This document shows positions 42,931 to 54,037 of a stretch of DNA of 64,000 bases, in pieces; within the stretch, counting starts at the first letter, position 1; each line of letters opens with the position of its first letter. This DNA is from Coenobita brevimanus (Eukaryota; Arthropoda; Malacostraca; Decapoda; Coenobitidae), in the NCBI GenBank assembly GCA_032717465.1, contig CM064690.1, forward strand, positions 11,166,093 through 11,230,092, read 5' to 3'. The notes under the pieces were generated by a model. That model was given only the letters and a program-made list of their open reading frames with translations. It was not told the origin of the DNA and searched no databases. A program made the position numbers and the translations under genes.

Positions 42931-43245
42931 CACAGGGAACTTCTACACATAAAGCGTAAAAACCGAAACCGGATGGATGTACAGTAGACCCAGATATGTG
43001 ATGTGCGTTATCAGCAACTCAGTCTCGAATCAGTCGACTGACTGAAAGCAAACAGTGTCATCCATCCCACTGATATGTAACAAAATATGCATTTTGATTG
43101 ATAGATGTATGTATTAAATGGAGACCACCAAAACAGATGTTTTCATTTTAATATGTGAGGGGCTTGAGAAAATACCGAAGATGGGCGACGAGGATGTTGA
43201 GAGTCCCTTAAGTGGGGAATGAATTGAAATAGCTTGAGAAACACA
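42931..43245. other. No feature recognised
   Basis: Starts with a C run (42918-42927) next to the LINE E 5' edge; otherwise nothing. Confidence 0.4.
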
Positions 43246-43249
43246 GCAG

Positions 43250-43640
43250 TAAAGGGCGACCACAAACGTGTCGCCTCCTTGTCGCCCTGTGGCCTAGCAT
43301 TTCGCTGCCCTCCTGCAGCTTACACCCCCATCTCTCATATACGTCTGTACTTCATCTCTCCATCGCATCCTCGGCCTTCTTCTCCCTCTCCCCTCTCCAC
43401 CTCACTCACGCTCTCCTAGTTAGTCTCTCACTCTCCATCCTCTTCATTTGGCCAATCCACCTCAGTGTATTTCTCCTAGGGCTTTCTATCACATCCACAT
43501 CCACACCACAACGCTCCTTCACTTCCTCATTTGCCAGTCCGTCTCTCCATGAACGAGGAATCCCACATCCACATCCACATCACACTGCTCCCTTATTCCT
43601 CATTTGTCAGTATCTCTTCATGTAACTCCACATGCTTTTC
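43250..43640 (-). mobile_element. LINE 3'-end fragment, minus strand
   Basis: The minus strand reads DGLANEEVKERCGVDVD, RRNTLRWIGQMKRMESER and, further, GRPRMRW-like residues, the same C-terminal region (LRW.G.M.RM) found in LINE E but diverged. Short tandem CCACATCCACAT near 43488-43580. Fragment only. Confidence 0.55.
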
Positions 43641-44297
43641 TCACAGAGGCACCATAGAAAAAATGTATTAAAGGGTACAAGGCGGACACCTCATCCGAGT
43701 TACAAATTTCTCCCCACCCCCTTCCTCCCTAATTTCCGCCATCATTTACAGTTATATAATACACGTACACATGCATACAGTATAAAAAGGTATATTTCCT
43801 GCAAGAAAGATACCAGTAAAGATGATCATTTAAAAAAAATCAAACAGTACATTTACTACCTTGACTTAAGGGCTGCCTGGCCATGTGTGGAAGGAGGGAT
43901 CGGGTATCCGAGGCTGTGGTGTCCTACTGTGGCCCCTTAGGGCCTCCATCGTCATTTTCACTGTCGCTGCTGACAGTGGAAACATCCATCTACTGTCGTT
44001 GGAGCTCTGCTTCGCAAATTTGTGAAGGCCGTATTTTTTTTCTACAATACAGTACTGTACAAAGAAAAAAAATGAATTATATAAATGAATGGATGGCCAT
44101 GCACATGATTCCATTGACAAGTGTTGGATCATATTATTATGACTTTGGACGGAATGGTCTTTATCTCACGTGAATTATTTATAAGGCATATTTGTGGAAA
44201 GTATAATTGTATATGCCCTGTTTCACTGCTCTCTTTCTTGGCAGTCCTCTTATCCTCATGTTTTCTAAATTATGTTTGGATCCTTCCTAAACCATGA
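43641..44297. other. No gene recognised
   Basis: Short open frames only, including 43866-44132 (minus) and 43883-44173 (plus), which overlap and carry no motif. Confidence 0.4.
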
Positions 44298-46275
44298 TTA
44301 ACCCCTACACCGCGGGCTTGTTTACCAAGAACTTGCGTGTGCCGCGGGGTTATTTGGGCTCCGACAGACTCTCAAAAAATATTTGCCAAAAATCAGTTAT
44401 TAGTCCTAGAATAATAAAATTATATATGCTTATGGCACATACCTTCAGCTTTCTCCTGGAATGATTGTTGAGCCTTCGTCGTTACCGTAGGACTTGTGGA
44501 GACCTCTGAAGTAGGGTAACGAAGTCTCCACTTTACACTTCCCGGCAACCCGTAATATGATTACCACAGCCAGATACAAACACTATAAACACTATTCTAC
44601 AATTTTCAAGTAGTTTGGGATCCATACTAAAAAAAAAAAACTGTGAAAGCAATGGAAATTACGAGCGCGTCTGATCGTCGCACTGGCACTAGTTCGCTCT
44701 TGGTAGTCTGTCATTTATTATTCATAAAACCCCTCACACTTTATATTTCTATTACTATATAACACTTATATACATCTATAGTCTTTATCCATAAGTTTCC
44801 TTCAGTAGTATTAGTTTATTGTCACTGTAGGGATTCAATTTCTTTCAGTAAAATACGTAGCATTCACTTTCTCGTCCTGTATACTGGCATTGAGAGTGAA
44901 TGTCACTTTCATCTTCACTCTCATAACTCATAGCGTTCAGACATGCTAGAGTGAAACTTTCACTTTCATTACTCCTAGGGTATATACTCGTATTCTTATA
45001 ATACTACTCATTTACATTTCTATTTACGTTCTCTATTTTATTTACGTTATTTACATTTTTATTTTATTTACACTGTGTTGTGCACTGTCACTTGAAATAA
45101 CTTATAAAACTATTTTCCATTGTTCACGTATATTTACATTCATTACTTTCACTTGCTGTTTACACATTATTTACAATTCCACTTGCACTGTTTTACTCAA
45201 TATAAAAGATCGTAGTCACTCTTTTATCAATTGTCAGCCCTTTACCTCTTTCCACACGAGGTTTAGTAGGGGGTAAAGGTCACAGGGCCCTTTGCATGGG
45301 GGTGAAAAAAGGCCTTGAAGTCAGCAAGAAGAAACATACCTACTCTCGCTTCGGAAGTTGAGAGAGAACTGAGTGATAACGGAGGAGGGAGGACCACCAG
45401 CGTAGAGGCCTGCTAGGGGTTATTCAGAGTTACCAATATTACTTCTTGAAACAGCTAAGTCTAGCACTGATATGATTGGCAGGAAATCTAGACAATACAT
45501 TATAAATTTGGTAGTTCCAGGTGAATGTAAATATCACTTAGGTTGCTCCCTTCCCTCCTTACATGTATATTTATTACGAAAATAGATTAGAGGCCTACTT
45601 AGGAGATATATATATTCAGAGCTACCAATGTTATATCTTGAAACAGCTTTGTCTAGCACTGATATGATTGGCAGGAAATCTAGACAATACATTATAAATT
45701 AGGTAGTTCCAGGTGAATGTAAATATCACTTAGGGTTCTCCCTTCCCTCCTTACATGTATATTTATTACGAAAATAGATTATAGGGCATATTTCAAGGGG
45801 AATAAAACAGCGAAAATTAGCGAACGAGTGCACGTGAGGTGTTGTCAGGTGATAATTAGCCAATTCCAGGTGTATGGCACTCTCACTTACCTTATTTCTT
45901 TCTTGTATATATTATTTGGTATAAGAATAGGACATAGGGCTTATTTCAATGGATGAAATCAGTGAAAAACTCCAGGGAAGATTTACTTAGCGTAGCACGG
46001 CCTGGCAGGCGAGAGGATAGGGTAATGGAGGGGGGGTAGGGAGGGGAGTCAAGAACGGGGAGAAATGGCTAAATTGTCAACAATGGATGGGAGTACAGAT
46101 GAGATTAGGAGTGCTGACTTGTGTTGGACATTGGCAGTACCGATAGATGATACAAGCCCCCACTTGGAAGCCCGGGAGAATTCAAAATAACACAGAATCA
46201 CAAAAGCGACGCCCCGCGGTATGATCCCTTGCTCCCAAGCGTCACGAAAGTGACGCCCCGCGGTTAAGGGGTTAA
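44298..46275. mobile_element. piggyBac-like non-autonomous element, copy 2 (1978 bp)
   Basis: TTAA at 44298-44301 and 46272-46275; ends TTAACCCCTACACCGCGGG and TTAACCCCTTAACCGCGGGG. Very similar along its length to 5936-7705. It differs by a tandem duplication of about 190 bp (unit 1 about 45406-45588, unit 2 about 45590-45781, each ending AAAATAGATTA), which accounts for most of the length difference. No transposase. Confidence 0.92.
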
Positions 46276-46973
46276 TAATCATTTAATAAGAAAATTTATG
46301 TATTCTAGTTTATGATCTTTTGTGGAAGTATAATTATGCACAGAGCAATTGTTAGATTTGGATTGTTACATGCATAGCTTACTGAAAGACTAAAACGAGG
46401 GTGCCTTCCCGTGAAAAAAGGTGTTTTGGTAGTTCTTTAACTGTAGGTGAGCTATAGCTAACCAATATTGCACAAAATGGCGTAGCCCATTATTTACTGG
46501 TGACAACGATGCGGTTTTCAGGCCGTAACTCGCGAACGAAGGCTCAATATTTTTCTAAACAAGAAAAGAAACATCTACACGTGACAAGCAGCTTTTTGGT
46601 GTATAGTACTCTCGTGTACGGCTTTTTAGTTTTGGAGTTAAGACTCATGAAGAAGAAAGAATGAAAGAACAAAATCGACATTTTTGTGGTTCGATTTTGC
46701 TACTCCTACAAAGGAAAGCAAGACTTCGCGAGTAGTTTTGCACTTGTATAGCGAAGGTCTTAGCTTAGAACCAAGCTATGCGACCGTTTACTAGCGATGT
46801 TCCTATAAGACACGACGCCGCTCAACATGCGCCGTAGCTCAAGATCGAGAAAAAACCAGGTCCGCGCATACGCACATTTCCGTTAGATCAAGCGGAGGAT
46901 TTTTCTCTATCTCGCTCTCTCTGGTTTTCTGTTTATAATTCAGCGGGAACTATACTATTTGTGATGGAGGATT

Positions 46974-46975
<2 letters not shown>
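46276..46975. other. Unique sequence, no gene recognised
   Basis: Contains CGTAACTCGCGAACGAAGG and other CpG-containing phrases but no long open frame and no repeat relation within the window. Confidence 0.4.

Positions 46976-46978
<3 letters not shown>

Positions 46979-47054
<76 letters not shown>
46979..47054. repeat. (CT)n then (AT)n microsatellite
   Basis: CT at 46979-47010 and AT at 47011-47054. Confidence 0.97.
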
Positions 47055-47057
<3 letters not shown>

Positions 47058-47519
47058 TGTAAATTTTTAGAAGTAACCAACGTTTTCTTTTATTATTATA
47101 TTTATGTTTTCCAATGCAAAATACTGTTTTAATTAGTTTTGACCTTCATTTTTGGGGGAAAATCCCCCTTTTGGAATTTTGAGTAAGATTTCCAAAAGAG
47201 GGTTTATCCCCCAAAATCAAGATCAAAATGAATGAAAAACACATTTTTTTGCATTAAACTAACCCAAACTAACTTAACCTAACCTAACCTAGGCCTAACC
47301 TAGGGCCTGACATAGACCGAGTGCACACGCCTGCACCAGCCAATATGGCGTAACATTCATCCGCTACTGAGCAATAGCCTAACCTAAGCCACTATATGAC
47401 TATCCCTACAAAATTTGCTCCCCCAACTCAAACTAGGCTTAAAAGGTAAGTCTTAGTTAGAACAGTTCAGGGACGTAATATTATGAAAATAGGTAACGTT
47501 GGTCACTTCTAAAGTTATA

Positions 47520-47526
<7 letters not shown>
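47050..47526. mobile_element. Foldback MITE between two (TA)n tracts
   Basis: Outer inverted repeat: TTTAGAAGTAACCAACGTT (about 47065-47084) against AACGTTGGTCACTTCTAAA (about 47496-47514). Inner inverted arms of about 70 bp (47107-47176 and 47189-47259) meet at a 12 base loop and contain TTTGGGGGAAAATCCCCC, itself palindromic. It is flanked by TA repeats, consistent with a TA-targeting element. Confidence 0.6.
47271..47305. repeat. Short AACCT telomere-like tract
   Basis: ACTTAACCTAACCTAACCTA followed by GGCCTAACCTAGG: four AACCT units. (TTAGG)n is the arthropod telomere repeat; this tract is too short to be more than suggestive. Confidence 0.5.

Positions 47527-47613
<87 letters not shown>
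47519..47613. repeat. (TA)n microsatellite
   Basis: Two TA blocks split by TACCTATA. Confidence 0.97.
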
Positions 47614-47616
<3 letters not shown>

Positions 47617-47916
47617 GCCTAACTCCATCTCCCAATCTCCTTGCTTATCTTCCTTTGTTCTTTTCAGTTACTAAGTAAGCATAAGAGATTACACTTTACT
47701 CGATTTGCCATGCCCTGATTTGACGGATTTCTGATTTGCCTGTCACTTGGAGAGAGAAAAAGAAGCTGTATGACTCCTCCACTTAAGAACCATAAAGATG
47801 TGTGTCTCTTTAATCATCCTCCTTCTCACCCTCTTGGCCACCCTCCGTGAAGGGAGAAGGGACGCATGTTTGATAGTTCTCAGTATATTTATCCAATTTT
47901 TCTTATAATTCTTTCA

Positions 47917-47921
<5 letters not shown>

Positions 47922-47966
<45 letters not shown>

Positions 47967-47996
47967 GTAGGGAAGGAGGGATGGGAGGTAAGAAGG

Positions 47997-48032
<36 letters not shown>

Positions 48033-48092
48033 TTGATGATTCTACACACACACACACATTCACAAACACACACACACACACACACACACACA
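47922..48092. repeat. (AC)n, (GA)n and (AC)n cluster
   Basis: AC at 47920-47964, GA at 48000-48028, AC at 48044-48091, just outside the left end of the Tc1-type transposon. Confidence 0.95.
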
Positions 48093-48565
48093 AGGGGGAT
48101 ACAAGTACAGTCTCGGCCAGGTGTAAGTATCCAGCCTCTCCCAGCTAAATCAGGCATGTGGCAGAGTCGCATCCATGGATTCGAAAGGTGAAGCAGGGAG
48201 AGACATATCAACCTGAGTCGAATCAGTTACTTGAGCTATAGCTAGCGAGACGATAATGGAAGGTGGTGTTTTTCATTGTTACATTATTGTTCCAAAATAC
48301 TGGTATAATTTCATTGTCAGCTTTACAATATTTAAAAGCACCATATTTATGTGCTTTACACGTCATGCCATCTTTGTAGCAGATGGAATCATGTAAAATG
48401 CATCGTGTTCAGGCGCATCATTTACTATATTTTGTCTGTAAGTTCCCATATTGTAGAGCCTCGACGAATGTCGGTCAAAGCGATAACACTGATTGGTAAT
48501 GGTTCCTTTAATGAACTCCTGTCGCGTTATCAGTTAATTCCCTTAATACAAACACCTGTGTGTGT

Positions 48566-48603
<38 letters not shown>

Positions 48604-48977
48604 GCACCTCCACTCAGTTTATCTCGTCCACCTCCACCCACCCATCCCAGCATCATACTGATTTTCCATGTATCAGTTCACGGGAATGTGAACTTCTCTC
48701 CACACTTGCCAATAAAATATATGTTTTTAAAAGTATGTCATAACGTTGCCATATCATACAGTGATAAAAAAAAAATCCATTTCATACTAGAGCCCACAAC
48801 GTTTTACTCACCGTATATGAGGCCTCATTTGCTTACGGAATAAAGAGAAACTCCGAAAGGAAGCAACATGATTTGTTATTAGCAAGTGAGTGATGCATAT
48901 ATATATTATTTATTACAATTATCTTCCCTTCACCTTCAACTCCTACAAACACTGGAGCCCTAACAGTAAACCGGAAC

Positions 48978-50883
48978 TCAGTAATGGGTCCACCCTCCAC
49001 CGCTGGCAATGACTTCGCGCAGTCTGTCTGGAAAGGACGCCACGATTTTGTATATCGCATCGTGGTTGTTCCGATATGCTTCCCATTCTGCATTCGTGTG
49101 ACACAGCAGCTGGTTTGACCTCCGTTCGTGTTGTGGAACCCACGAATTTACTATGTTCGCCCAGATGTTCTCTATTGGGTTTAGATCACAACCCTTACTT
49201 GGCCATTCAAGGAGGTTTACATCGCGTTGATCATCAAACCACCGTTTAACAATTCGCGCGGTGTGGACTGGGCAGTTATCCTGTTGAAGCAACATACCAT
49301 ATTAGTTTTCTTCTTTGTAGCAGTTATCAATAGTGACATATAGAATTGATATATATTAAGATGCAATGTTAGTTAGAAACAGTGATTAATGGATAATGAA
49401 GATGTAAAAGTAGAATGAAAGGACGTCTCTTAGACATTACTATTATTATTGATATTTACGTATGAACGCATGATAATGGAGTTGCAGCTGCTTACATTTA
49501 TGTATGGTAGTTGCATGTTCCGGATTATAGATACCGATTTATATATTATAGCAAGAAACCACCAAATGAAACAGGACATAAGAGGGCATTCTAAATAAGA
49601 GGAAAAAAAAAAATTGATATTTTCCATTACAATTGAATATGGATAAAGTAATTATTAACACATGCACTCATTTTACAAACTTATTGCATACTTTATCGCC
49701 TCAGTCCGCAGAAAAGAGTACGAATAAAAGTAATTATAAAGTAACAGGGAAAAAACACGTCACCAAAGTGTCGCATACTCTTAACGCAGTTTATGGACAC
49801 CCAACCCTGTGTCCCATATTCAGAAAAGGTGCTTCATACACAGTGTCCTATAAGATAACGTAACGTAAACACAAAATTCATTCACCTACCTGCATGAAGA
49901 TAATCCGCTCAGGATAGGGGAGAGCCATTGCCCGAACAGATGGCAACATCACCTCTTCCAAAATCTCGAGATACTGGTCAGCAGTAAATCGCCCATGAAT
50001 TTCTGTCAGCTCGCCTAGGCCGTAGAGATGTAGCCAGCCCCACACATTGCAGGTCACATGGCCACTCCGTTGTGATTCGAAATATTTTGGCGGGAATACC
50101 TAGAATATAGTGAATTGTTATACACTGATATTCATTATAAATGGTTAATGTCAATGAAAAGAAAACCCCCTTAGTCCTAAAAAGTATTTGTAGGGCGAGT
50201 AGGTGACAGATGTGGGACGTAAGCAGAAAGGGAACAGAGTGGAAAAAAATCAGTTACAGAATACGAGATAATGGTTTGATTAACATAACTATGAGAACAT
50301 TAAGACATGCAAAACATTTATAGGCCTACCTGGTGTTGTTCAACCGCCAACATCGTAAACGTCCGTGGGTGTTGCTGGCAAAGGTTTTCTCGTCAGAGAA
50401 GACGACTCTACCCCAGTATGAAAGATCCTCTTGCACATAGGTCTCAGCAAATCGTAGCCGACCCTCTCGGTGCCTCTCCTCTAACTTCTCCTTCACAGCT
50501 GGGGACCGATGATGATACCCGCGTTCGTGTAGCCTGCGTCTGACAGTTCTAGCCGACACATCAAACTGCAGCCGATCACGAATTAATACAGCGTTTGTGA
50601 TGGGATTACGCCTTGCCTCTTCCACTATTTGTCTGTCTTGTTCCTCTGTTGTTTTTCGTGGTCCTCCTCTTTTCGGATGTTCAAGTAGGCTGCCACTTTC
50701 TTCCCATCTGTTCAACCACATCCTCACTGTTTTTCGTGTTGTTCCAAGCTCGTGAGCTATGGCAGAAATAGACATGCCTGCGTCTCGCATACCGACTATA
50801 CGGCCCCGACGTGCTACTCTCTCATGGGATGTGTTCATGACGAAGAGGGGAACAGTCTGATCCACAACGTGCATCATAGTCAC
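48978..50883 (-). CDS. Tc1-like transposase, DD35E, three exons
   Basis: Minus strand. Exon 1 is 50883 (or the later ATG at 50838) to 50330, exon 2 is 50099-49890, exon 3 is 49280-48978. Exon 1: paired helix-turn-helix region (GMRDAGMSISAIAHELGTT, RKTVRMWLNRWEESGSL), a GGPRKT hinge, a second HTH, then VVFSDEKTF with the first catalytic Asp. Exon 2: SQRSGHVTCNVWGWLHLYGL, LEILEEVMLPSVRAM, ending FMQ. Exon 3: DNCPVHTARI (second Asp), LNPIENIWANI (Glu), ending GGWTHY. There are 35 residues between Asp and Glu. Introns have GT and AG ends. Intron 2 is phase 0 on both sides. At intron 1 my donor is phase 2 and acceptor phase 0, so there is a one-base discrepancy: an indel, or a wrong boundary. Length from 50838 is about 340 residues, normal for Tc1. 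It cuts and pastes the element by its terminal repeats. Confidence 0.8.
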
Positions 50884-50898
50884 CTCATCAGTTCGTGT

Positions 50899-51073
50899 GA
50901 GGCGAGTAGGCTAGTAGCGCAGTTGGTAGCACTTCCGACTGGCGACCTGGTGGTGATGCGTTCGAATCCCGGTACCGCTGTGTTGTCTCGAGATGTGGGT
51001 AGTGCCCATCCGTAGTAACCCTAGTAGGGCTACATGGCCTCTGATGCCAACCTCGGTGGAATTCATTCCCATG
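50899..51073 (+). mobile_element. tRNA-derived SINE inserted in the Tc1-type transposon
   Basis: tRNA-like head with A box TAGCGCAGTTGGTAGC (50915-50930) and B box GTTCGAATCC (50960-50969); internal polymerase III promoter. It is flanked by a 14 bp direct repeat with one mismatch: TCATCAGTTCGTGT (50885-50898) and TCATCTGTTCGTGT (51074-51087), a retroposition target duplication. The body after the tRNA part (about 90 bp) differs from the 17455 SINE. Its insertion lies upstream of the transposase start. Confidence 0.85.
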
Positions 51074-51096
51074 TCATCTGTTCGTGTTGGAATGAT

Positions 51097-51099
<3 letters not shown>

Positions 51100-51137
<38 letters not shown>
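51100..51137. repeat. (AC)n microsatellite
   Basis: At the inner edge of the right terminal repeat. Confidence 0.97.
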
Positions 51138-51141
<4 letters not shown>

Positions 51142-51588
51142 TTTGTATGAAGGGAATTAACTGATAACGCGACAGGAGTTCATTAAAGGAACCATTACCA
51201 ATCAGTGTTATCGCTTTGGCCGACATTCGTCGAGGCTCTACAGTATGGGAACTTACAGACAAAATATAGTAAATGATGCGCCTGAACACGATGCATTTTA
51301 CATGATTCCATCTGCTACAAAGATGGCATGACGTGTAAAGCACATAAATATGGTGCTTTTAAATATTGTAAAGCTGACAATGAAATTATACCAGTATTTT
51401 GGAACAATAATGTAACAACGAAAAACACCACCTTCCATTATCGTCTCGCTAGCTATAGCTCAAGTAACTGATTCGACTCAGGTTGATATGTCTCTCCCTG
51501 CTTCACCTTTCGAATCCATGGATGCGACGCTGCCACATGCCTGATTTAGCTGGGAGAGGCTGGATACTTACACCTGGCCGAGACTGTA

Positions 51589-52410
51589 CATTAGGGCAAA
51601 AGTTGGGGGAGCCCTGTGTCTGTTGGGGGGGGGGCGCATTTGCAGTTGTCGGACCGGCCTTCCCCCCATTTAATACTTATACACTTATCTTCCCTACTCA
51701 AATTTGTATTACAATGGGAAATTACCTGTAGAACCTCATTTTTTGATGGGGGGGGGTAGAATGACGTAGTTTTTTTTTTTTTTATCCTCTGGCATTTCCA
51801 AGATATTATTGCCTTTTGACACACACACACACACACACACACACATGGTTATCATCGACTATTCATATTTTAGTAAGGCAAAATTAGATAGGCTATATGG
51901 TAGGTACTCTGTATTAGTAATACCATAACAAGGGCATAGGCTAGCCAGGAAAATGAATGGGGGGGGGAGCAAGAAATATACCCCACGGCGGAGGACGCAC
52001 TGTCAGCCAGCCCATACGGTTTCCTATGACTAACTGATACGTTGCCGTTCGTACGTTCGAAGATTTCCTGCACATATAGTGCAGGCCGGGCCATACATTA
52101 GCCCGGTCAGTGGGGTATGGGCTGATTAAAAAGCAGAAAGTGGGGAGGACAGGACTCGGGGATTGCCCAGCACACACGTCTTGTCTCCTGACTGGCTTTG
52201 TGGTGTGTGTGGATACGTTGCCTGCCTCCACGCCTTTTATACGTCCTCCGCTACCCTTCACCTGTGCACAACAAGCCAAAATGAGTCGAGAAATGCGTTG
52301 ACCTGGTGTTTTTTCGATCTTGCCGTAGCTTACGGAGTGCGGTAGCACTTCGTAATATTGCTCCTTTCACGTATCATGTCATTCATTATATATGTACGAA
52401 TACGGTCATA
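51589..52410. other. No gene recognised
   Basis: Contains (T)n at 51769-51783, (AC)n at 51820-51845, and a minus frame 51941-52348 of 135 codons without motifs. A GC-rich inverted phrase GGCCGGGCCATACATTAGCC lies near 52084. Confidence 0.4.
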
Positions 52411-52412
52411 CA

Positions 52413-52795
52413 CATTCATCTATCTATCTATTGCCAGACGCCATAATCCCGTAAAGGGTGGCCAATTGACTTTGAGTTATTTGTTTTATGGGGAGGGGCA
52501 CTAATCCTCCACCAACCCACTTGCTGACACGTAGGAAGCACGTATGGTTTGGTTATATGGTTACCACCCAGCGTTGTAAATGGTTTCTTGACTTACAGGA
52601 AACCATATGGCTTGTCACTCAATGTAAAGTCACCTGTAAAGGAAAGAAAAGCAATAAGAAGTGACAGGAAAGATGGAAGAAATAGGAAGAGAGGAGGGCA
52701 GGCACAGGAAAAGAATGGTGAAGGCTAAGGAAGAAGTAGGCAGCACTACATCAAGTGAGTGGATGATGGTCGCCACCACCTACCACTAATACACA
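52413..52795 (-). mobile_element. Tetranucleotide-tailed repeat, long form, inverted copy
   Basis: Begins with ATCTATCTATCTA (complement of GATA tail), TGCCAGACGCCATAATCCC, GTAAAGGGTGGCCAA, GGGGAGGGGCACTAATCC, then ACACGTAGG, ATGGTTTCTTGACT, TGACAAGCC complement and ends near ATGGTCGCCACCACC. Opposite orientation to 34390-34775 and alignable over its full length. Confidence 0.8.
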
Positions 52796-52850
52796 TTCAT
52801 ATCGCTAACAAAAGGAGGATGTTAATCAGGATTACTCAGATCAAATCGAT

Positions 52851-52898
<48 letters not shown>

Positions 52899-52942
52899 TA
52901 TACATATGTAAACTGGAAGAATAAACAAAAACAAATATGTAC

Positions 52943-53023
<81 letters not shown>
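52851..53023. repeat. (TG)n and (TA)n microsatellites
   Basis: TG at 52853-52897 and TA at 52950-53023. Confidence 0.97.
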
Positions 53024-53026
<3 letters not shown>

Positions 53027-53243
53027 TACAAGAATATACAACCACGAAAATTTGATTTAATGTAATGTGAAAATTTTATTCTTTTCGGGCTGTCATGGTA
53101 TTAAAGTAGGTTTAAGGCAACGTCATATTACCGATAAATTATTTTGGCATAAGCTACATTTACCTGGATATATTACTGGTGAAATTTATCCGTGTGACGT
53201 CATACGTTGCGATGATGCTCTATTTCCAGAATGTGGGTTGCTG

Positions 53244-53266
53244 TCGAAAAAGGTTAAGAAACACTG
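53244..53266 (-). mobile_element. hAT-like terminal sequence
   Basis: The complement reads CAGTGTTTCTTAACCTTTTT, the classic hAT terminus. It would be one end of an element lying to the left (the 53050-53266 interval). No partner end was identified next to the (TA)n. Confidence 0.55.
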
Positions 53267-53601
53267 GTCTAGATGCTCCAACAATCGACTCTGCAGAATG
53301 GGGTGGGGAAAATCTTCGCAGTGTAGATATTCCCGAAGGAAATTTGTTTACAGTTTACATCATATAACATAGATTAAATAAGAAAATAAGTCGCATTACC
53401 TAAGGGAATAATTGCTGTTTCTAAGGGCAGTGTTTCAAAATTATATCAAATAATGCCTTATATAAAAGAAATAGATATAATAAGAATTAACCTTACAAGA
53501 ATTAACCGATAATCTGTACAATTTAAACCTAGCGATGAAGACAAAATTTACTGAATATCCAGCGGTGGCCCATATATAACGCTCCTCTTCCTCTCTGCCA
53601 G

Positions 53602-53809
53602 GCGATATCTTGTGTGTTTCGGGGTCGGTTCAGTAAGCGTTATCAATGTCTTCCCTACACCATTTATTCACTTACGACTTCCACTGCCACACCCGACCCA
53701 TACCAGCAAACTGAGCCTCCTACACAGTACCAAAGATACCATCAGGCGAGGGTCAAGTGGATCGCTGTTTGTCTTATCGTCAGTCTGCTACATCCATTCA
53801 CTGTGTTAG
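53602..53809 (+). other. Candidate host-gene exon with a membrane segment
   Basis: Preceded by a strong acceptor, CTCTTCCTCTCTGCCAG, and followed by donor G|GTATAAG. The frame is open across 208 bases: it starts AISCVFRGRFSKRYQCLPY, passes TPDPYQQTEPPTQYQRYHQ, and ends in RVKWIAVCLIVSLLHPFTV. The last part is a hydrophobic stretch after basic residues, like a transmembrane start following a proline/glutamine-rich cytosolic tail. Not repetitive in the window. Neither the protein nor the flanking exons are recognised. Confidence 0.3.
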
Positions 53810-53971
53810 GTATAAGGAGTGTGTTTATATTGGGATAAAAACTTCTTATAATTATTCTTCCGGCCCAACCCACCATCGACAGGGAAGAACAGTCACGCAT
53901 GTCTCATCGCCTCAAGCTAGGGCATCTTAGATTTCGTTTTCTAGTTCCAAAGATTCTGTTTATTGCAGTTA

Positions 53972-53975
<4 letters not shown>

Positions 53976-54034
<59 letters not shown>
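53976..54034. repeat. (TG)n microsatellite
   Basis: About 59 bases. Confidence 0.98.

Positions 54035-54037
<3 letters not shown>

Larger units (their letters stand above)
48108..51586 (-). mobile_element. Tc1/mariner-type transposon, about 3.48 kb, with about 470 bp terminal inverted repeats
   Basis: Left end is TA then CAGTCTCGGCCAGGTGTAAG (48108 on). The right end is its exact inverse ending at 51586, followed by TA (51587-51588). The arms 48108-48565 and 51121-51586 match almost base for base, including GTTGATATGTCTCTCCCTGC and its complement. Between them a minus-strand, three-exon transposase is encoded. The inner arm ends carry different microsatellites, (CT)n on the left and (AC)n on the right. 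A SINE is inserted at 50899-51073. This is the best preserved autonomous-type element in the window. Confidence 0.92.

Noticed and set aside
47271..47305. Interstitial telomere or chromosome-end signature
   Set aside because: Only four AACCT units; too short to distinguish from chance in AT-rich DNA.
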